Shown here one piece after another: positions 45,008-49,145 of a stretch of 49,145 nucleotides of DNA (positions are counted from its first letter, which is position 1; every line of letters begins with the position of its first letter). The notes under the pieces are model-generated. The model was not told the DNA's origin, searched no databases, and saw only the letters and a program-made list of their open reading frames with translations. A program made the translations under genes and the position numbers. The stretch comes from Cytophagales bacterium. GTDB lineage: Bacteria > Bacteroidota > Bacteroidia > Cytophagales > VRUD01. Where the stretch lies: positions 1 to 49,145 of the forward strand of contig VRUD01000020.1 in assembly GCA_019456305.1 (NCBI GenBank). The letters are read 5' to 3'.

Positions 45008-45853
45008 TTACATTTCCATCCCTCTTTTTTTATTTTTCTCTTTTTTCATTTCTTTTTGGATATAATTTTCTATGGTTTGATTAAACTCTTTACCATTTTC
45101 TATCTTTGTGGCAGCTTCTTCTTTGGAAATAAATCCAACGACAGAATCATAGTCTGCTTCTTCTCTTTTATCTTTTGTATCTATAAAATATTTGCTCATA
45201 TCTTTTGGAAAAATACCAGTTTTAATAAAAAGCTCTCCGAACTTTGAAACAATAGTTTTATGTTGAAAGCCAAATGGATCTATATTATTTGTTAAAAGAG
45301 CTGCCTGTGCAGCGTGAAATATAGAATAATAGCAGCGCGAAACTGAACCTTCATAACTTTCATTTTTGAAAAGTAATTCTGCGTCACTAAATTCCCTTTT
45401 TGATTTGTCAATTAATATTTTTATTTCCTTTTTAAATTTCATAGGTCTAAAATTTTCATGGAATGGTTTTCCGTTATTTTTAAGTTTTCTTTCGTAATAA
45501 ATTTTTTTCATTTTTTGTGGCGTTAATATTTCACCGGATTTTAATAAATCAATACCATCATTACGAACATTTAAATAAAAAGGCATGTTGTTCGTTTTAT
45601 ATTGATTTTCAGATACCACAAACCCTGAGATCTCTTCATTATATTTTAATATAAGGTCATAAATTATATCTCTTCTATTAGTCTCTTTTTTTTCATTCAT
45701 CCTGCCTTTTAAAACGATCAAAAGATCAATATCCGAATATTCCGTTGCCTCCCCCCTTGCCTGGGAACCGTACAATATCAACTTGCTCAAACGTTCACCG
45801 TAGAGCTTTGTTACTGCTTTTTTGACGTCTATAAGTATTTTTTCTATTAACAT
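45008..45853 (-). CDS. MNT-HEPN fusion protein (nucleotidyltransferase plus HEPN domain)
   Basis: A 281-residue fusion. The N-terminal minimal nucleotidyltransferase carries G29-S30 then ten residues then D41-I-D43 in LYGSQARGEATEYSDIDLLIV. The C-terminal HEPN domain (about 140-245) carries R173-x6-H180 in SVSRCYYSIFHAAQAAL. Separate MNT and HEPN genes form known antitoxin-toxin pairs in which the MNT protein modifies and silences the HEPN ribonuclease. Here both are in one chain, which may make a self-contained regulator or a non-toxic derivative. It is the first gene of a five-gene minus-strand run. Confidence 0.88.
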   Translation of the reverse strand: MLIEKILIDVKKAVTKLYGERLSKLILYGSQARGEATEYSDIDLLIVLKGRMNEKKETNRRDIIYDLILKYNEEISGFVVSENQYKTNNMPFYLNVRNDGIDLLKSGEILTPQKMKKIYYERKLKNNGKPFHENFRPMKFKKEIKILIDKSKREFSDAELLFKNESYEGSVSRCYYSIFHAAQAALLTNNIDPFGFQHKTIVSKFGELFIKTGIFPKDMSKYFIDTKDKREEADYDSVVGFISKEEAATKIENGKEFNQTIENYIQKEMKKEKNKKRGMEM

Positions 45854-45869
45854 AGATACGAATTTATAA

Positions 45870-45902
45870 TGCTAATCCCGCCTTTGGCGGGACTAATGAT
45901 AC
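45870..45902. repeat. gctaa-cccgcctttggcggg-ctaatgatac hairpin, copy 2
   Basis: Second copy of the 33-bp unit at 10834-10866. The outer stem pair changes from c-g to t-a, keeping pairing. It lies upstream of the MNT-HEPN start. Confidence 0.65.
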
Positions 45903-45937
45903 GAATAAAAGACACATTACAAGTATTTACATTGCCA

Positions 45938-45945
45938 CAAAGATA
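45938..45945 (-). promoter_or_regulatory. putative -7 element of the MNT-HEPN operon
   Basis: Minus-strand TATCTTTG fits TAnnTTTG, about 85-90 bases before the MNT-HEPN start. No good -33 is present at 17-20 bases. Confidence 0.35.
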
Positions 45946-45956
45946 GCAAAAAAAGA

Positions 45957-46025
45957 TTCACCCCGTGAGATAATACTTAACCAAATGCATAGAAACTTTT
46001 AAAATATGCTATCTCACGGGGTGAA
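45957..46025. repeat. 69-bp inverted repeat, perfect 16-bp arms
   Basis: ttcaccccgtgagata (45957-45972) and its exact complement (46010-46025) around an AT-rich 37-base loop. It sits immediately beside the 243-bp inverted-repeat element. Probably an independent small element. Confidence 0.8.
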
Positions 46026-46037
46026 CTTTCGGCTTTA

Positions 46038-46280
46038 AGGGCTTGCCGAAAAATAAGTTCCGATTTTTGCATCACAACTTTGCCACATCTTTGATCCCTC
46101 CCTCCATAGCTGGCTGCTCGCTAAATTCTGCCAAAGGGCAGAATTTTTTACGCTCGCCCCTCCTCAATCGCAAAATCCTCAAAATAACGCTGCTATTCCT
46201 GCGGTTTTGCTCAATCGGATAAGCCAAATCTGTAACAAATTTGTGCGCAAAAATCTGGAACTTATTTTTCGGTAAGCCCT
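46038..46280. mobile_element. 243-bp element with 33-bp terminal inverted repeats
   Basis: The left end agggcttgccgaaaaataag and following bases (to 46070) pair with 46247-46280, differing at two or three positions. The inside includes a perfect hairpin (aaattctgcc / ggcagaattt near 46122-46147). No open frame of note, so it is a MITE-like remnant. The kelch gene stop lies six bases beyond. The gap 45854-46285 thus holds only repeats and a weak promoter match. Confidence 0.75.
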
Positions 46281-46285
46281 AAGTA

Positions 46286-47377
46286 TTAAGGCGTATATTC
46301 CCAAAAATCTTTTATAAAGGTACCATCACTCCTTGACCCTGTTCCAATATAACCTTTGGAGCCGATGGAAAAGCCCACAGGACTTGATCTGGCTGTACCG
46401 CCAAAGTTGGTTTTTTTCGTCCAGGGTGTGCCCCCTATAATATCAGCTGCAGGGTCGTATTCCCAGAAGTCTTTTTTACTAGCGCCACCAATTTCTCCTC
46501 CTGTTCCGATATACCCTTTGGAGCCGATGGAAAAACCCACAGCGCCTAATCTTGCCGTACTTTCAAAGTCGTCTTTTTTCGTCCAGAGATCGGTGCCGGG
46601 ATCGTATTCCCAAAAGTCTTTTAGAGGGTTGTTACCATCATATCCTGTTCCGACATACCCTTTGGAGCCGATGGAAAAACCCACAGCTTTAGCTCTTGCT
46701 ATACCGCCAAAGTCAGCTTTTTTCGTCCAGGTATCGGTGTTGGGGTCATATTCCCAGAAGTCTTTTAGATAGCTATTATTCCATCCTGTTCCGATATACC
46801 CTATTGAGCCGATGGAAAAGCCCACAGCATAGTATCTTGCTGTACCGCCAAAGTCGGCTTTTTTCGTCCAGGTATTGCTGGTAGTGTCATATTCCCAGAA
46901 GTCTTTATCGTTACCAGATCCTGTTCCGATATACCCTTTGGAGCCGATGGAAAAGCCCACAGCAGCATATCTTGCACTGCCGCCAAAGTCGGCTTTCTGC
47001 GTCCAGAGATTGGCGCCGGGGTCGTATTCCCAGAAGTCTTTATAGTTAACTAATGTTCCCGAAATGAAATATTGCCCTGTTCCGATATATCCTTTGGAGC
47101 CGATGGAAAAACCCACAGCAGAACTTCTCGGTGTGGTAGTAGTGTCTATTGAGATAATTAGGGTATCAGGGCAGATAGACAAAGTAGTATCGGAACATAG
47201 GGTATCAATATCACCTAAGTCGGCTTTTTGTACCCATACACCTAAACCTGCTTCGTTTGGTTTAGATTTATCCTCATCTTTTTTGCATCCATAAAAAATA
47301 AATATTCCCAAACCACCCGCAATTGCTATACAAATCATAAAGCAATTGTAAGCTATAAAATCCCTAAACTTTTTCAT
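46286..47377 (-). CDS. kelch-repeat putative lipoprotein
   Basis: A 363-residue protein. The N-terminal membrane segment (residues 10-30) ends in FYGC with C31 as a plausible lipidation site, followed by a charged KKDEDKSKP tether. Six kelch-like blades follow, each with AVGFSIGSKGYIGTG, KDFWEYDPxTDTWTKKADFGG and a spacer, forming a predicted six-bladed propeller. No T9SS domain is present, so it is probably anchored to a membrane rather than T9SS-exported. Its ATG overlaps the stop of the T9SS protein upstream (ATGA). A stretch at about 58-80 (CSDTT...CPDTLIISID) is shared with that protein. Confidence 0.85.
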   Translation of the reverse strand: MKKFRDFIAYNCFMICIAIAGGLGIFIFYGCKKDEDKSKPNEAGLGVWVQKADLGDIDTLCSDTTLSICPDTLIISIDTTTTPRSSAVGFSIGSKGYIGTGQYFISGTLVNYKDFWEYDPGANLWTQKADFGGSARYAAVGFSIGSKGYIGTGSGNDKDFWEYDTTSNTWTKKADFGGTARYYAVGFSIGSIGYIGTGWNNSYLKDFWEYDPNTDTWTKKADFGGIARAKAVGFSIGSKGYVGTGYDGNNPLKDFWEYDPGTDLWTKKDDFESTARLGAVGFSIGSKGYIGTGGEIGGASKKDFWEYDPAADIIGGTPWTKKTNFGGTARSSPVGFSIGSKGYIGTGSRSDGTFIKDFWEYTP

Positions 47378-49145
47378 TTGATCAAGATAAGCTTTTTATT
47401 AACATTGAGGTTTTTACCTGCAAATTTCAAAAAATACATCCCATCGGGGTAGCCAGACAGATCAATTTGATGGGAGTTATTATTGTGTAGTAAATTTTGC
47501 ATTACAATGAGCTTGCCTTTAATATCATAAACGTAGACCCATCCCTGAAGTGATGGACTATTGATAGCTGATATATAAACCACACCATCAGAAGGATTGG
47601 GGTATATTTTTATTGATCTGTTTATAGTTTTATATTCAGGTATTGCAGTAGCGAAACCGGATTCACCAAAAACGGGCCTTATCATCATACTTCCTTCCGA
47701 AAGGTCGTACCTGATCCATTGTCCGGCAACATTATAAAAAATATGCTGGTTGGTATTGGTATTTTTATCAAAGCCAATATTTAGAATATCGTTGGTGTAT
47801 TGCATCCAGCCTACATAAAAAGTATCGCTGACTATACCGTCCCATATAAGAGAATCAATTTTATAGCTGTCAAATTTGTTTATGCTTCCCTGGTATAGAA
47901 TCTGCACGTCTTTTGAGTATAAAGTATCATCGTTTGCAGCATTTACAGTATCAATATGTTTCCATACCATGAGCTTAAAAGTTTTGCCGTTATGGTTTTC
48001 GCCTAATTGGGTAAAGTACATTTGTATTTCGGTAAGTGTATCGGGCTCGTTGAGAATAAATCTATATGCTGCTCTGCCAAAAGGTACGTTTATTCCAATG
48101 CCATATTCTGCGCTGCCGTCATCGTACGCGTAGTAATTGTCTAAGATTGTAAAACCGGAGATTGTGTCGTTTGATGTAAATGTGCTATCACTTTCAATCT
48201 TAAATTTGTATTTTATTTTAAGTGCACTATTAAAATCTGTTAATTTGTTTTCATCAGGTAATGCATTTAATTGACATTGTTGATATTGTTTATTTGGACA
48301 TTGATTAGGAGTGAAATAGGTAGTGTCAAGAATGATATCAATCAATGAATCAATGCTGCTTTCATTACTTATAGATAATTCACATAAAACATCCATTGAA
48401 AGCTGCTGTTTTCTTAAATTATTAGTAGTAACGGATATGATATCAGCAGTTTCAGCGCTTTTTGTGGAATTATCAACAAAGTATTGATTATGAGGCATTG
48501 CTGAATATCTGCTAAGAAAAGATGTAGGAGAATTACTAAAAGCAAAATCATCATTTAATGTATCGTTTGTATAAAGGTAAACATAATCTATGTGCCAGAC
48601 ATCATAATTGCCGGAAAGGCGGCCAAATGATTGAAATTTAAATTGAAAGCCTTTGTGAAAATAGGCAAGGTTATTATCAGTAATTGCAATGAATTCCTGC
48701 TTAAAATCTAACGCAATACTATCTCCTACATTTATTGCATTCCCTTTTTTCCCCCAAACCCAATTCCATGTACTATCTTTAGCCAGAAACTCTAACCAGA
48801 TCGAATCAGAAGGGTCAGGATTCAAATTTGCATCTACACCACCGGCTTGCCAGAAAAAACTAAAATACGCAAATATCCAAGTGGTATCATATGTATAAAC
48901 ATAAGTAGTATCATAGGTACTGTCTATTGAGATAATAAGGATATCAGGGCATACAGGGAAAGTAGTATCGGAACAAACGGTATCAATGGATAATGTTATA
49001 GTATCAACAACAGCAGAATCATTAATATAAACAACAGCAGAATCAACAGTCATACCAATAGTATCGAAAAAATACGCAAATATCCAAGTGGTATCATATG
49101 TATAAACATAAGTAGTATCATAGGTACTGTCTATTGAGATAATAA
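47374..49145 (-). CDS. secreted T9SS-sorted protein, 5'-truncated by the window edge
   Basis: The frame stays open to the last base of the window, so the ATG at 49053 is probably internal and the N-terminus is missing. The visible 590 residues show an AFSYFFWQAGG-like beta domain, a concanavalin- or CUB-like middle (SDSIWLEFLAKDSTWNWVWG; YDDGSAEYGIGINVPFGRAAYRF), and a C-terminal type A T9SS domain (SIKIYPNPSDGVVYISAINS). The YDTTYVYTYDTTWIFAYF segment occurs twice, 69 residues apart, from a 207-bp tandem duplication. The function is unknown. It is translationally coupled to the kelch lipoprotein. Confidence 0.8.
   Translation of the reverse strand, partial: IISIDSTYDTTYVYTYDTTWIFAYFFDTIGMTVDSAVVYINDSAVVDTITLSIDTVCSDTTFPVCPDILIISIDSTYDTTYVYTYDTTWIFAYFSFFWQAGGVDANLNPDPSDSIWLEFLAKDSTWNWVWGKKGNAINVGDSIALDFKQEFIAITDNNLAYFHKGFQFKFQSFGRLSGNYDVWHIDYVYLYTNDTLNDDFAFSNSPTSFLSRYSAMPHNQYFVDNSTKSAETADIISVTTNNLRKQQLSMDVLCELSISNESSIDSLIDIILDTTYFTPNQCPNKQYQQCQLNALPDENKLTDFNSALKIKYKFKIESDSTFTSNDTISGFTILDNYYAYDDGSAEYGIGINVPFGRAAYRFILNEPDTLTEIQMYFTQLGENHNGKTFKLMVWKHIDTVNAANDDTLYSKDVQILYQGSINKFDSYKIDSLIWDGIVSDTFYVGWMQYTNDILNIGFDKNTNTNQHIFYNVAGQWIRYDLSEGSMMIRPVFGESGFATAIPEYKTINRSIKIYPNPSDGVVYISAINSPSLQGWVYVYDIKGKLIVMQNLLHNNNSHQIDLSGYPDGMYFLKFAGKNLNVNKKLILIK
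48864..49145. repeat. 207-bp tandem coding repeat at the window end
   Basis: Bases from 49071 to the window end repeat those from 48864, offset 207 bases (69 codons), almost perfectly over the 75 visible bases. Part of the unit (tgtctattgagataat..., agtagtatcggaaca) also occurs at 47145-47210 in the kelch gene. The array may continue beyond the window. Confidence 0.85.

Overview
This AT-rich chromosomal window comes from a member of the Bacteroidota. The evidence is convergent. Several secreted proteins end in type IX secretion (T9SS) sorting domains or a gliding-motility C-terminal (CHU_C-type) domain, there is an array of SprB-type repeats, and several genes are preceded by the Bacteroidota promoter signature TAnnTTTG. 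No rRNA, tRNA, CRISPR array, plasmid or prophage gene was recognised. I cannot name the genus. The repeat-rich, shuffled gene order suggests an environmental lineage of the Cytophagales/Chitinophagales/Sphingobacteriales type, but that is inference.

Layout: 0.2-1.3 kb, ECF sigma factor and zinc anti-sigma factor (minus strand). 1.3-5.7 kb, surface-polysaccharide genes (O-antigen-ligase-like protein, methyltransferase, GT4 glycosyltransferase) and a second methyltransferase that overlaps ahcY by four bases. 7.3-12 kb, hflX, a membrane cytochrome c, ilvE and an M42 aminopeptidase. 12-16.6 kb, a TPR protein convergent with a greatly enlarged uvrA. 16.7-24.4 kb, secreted proteins around murE-mraY, an isolated fragment of the usual division/cell-wall cluster. 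25-26.5 kb, guaB. 26.7-29.9 kb, a partner-switching signalling operon (membrane PP2C phosphatase, STAS protein, HATPase anti-sigma kinase). 30-36.5 kb, a 2.1-thousand-residue thermolysin-like protease with 12 SprB repeats. 36.6-37.1 kb, a DUF4160/DUF2442 pair. 37.4-40.6 kb, a BNR/PKD T9SS protein. 40.7-45.9 kb, a minus-strand run MNT-HEPN fusion, 20-repeat TPR protein, yqeY, cvpA, trhO. 46.3 kb to the end, a kelch lipoprotein and a T9SS protein cut by the window edge.

The most striking content is a dense population of short palindromic or inverted-repeat elements, of at least ten families. Several lie inside conserved protein genes and keep the frame open. UvrA carries four insertions totalling about 180 residues, which accounts for its 1133-residue length against about 940-950 for the family. 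HflX, MurE, TrhO, the M4 protease, MraY, the O-antigen ligase and a TPR protein carry others. One palindrome (CCCGAGTACTCGGG) recurs about ten times. An 88-bp inverted-repeat element occurs twice, nearly identical and flanked by target-site duplications. A duplicated intergenic segment gives a clean empty-site/filled-site pair for a 39-bp element. This resembles, by analogy only, the Rickettsia palindromic elements that insert in frame into genes. It is my best candidate for an under-described system in this window.
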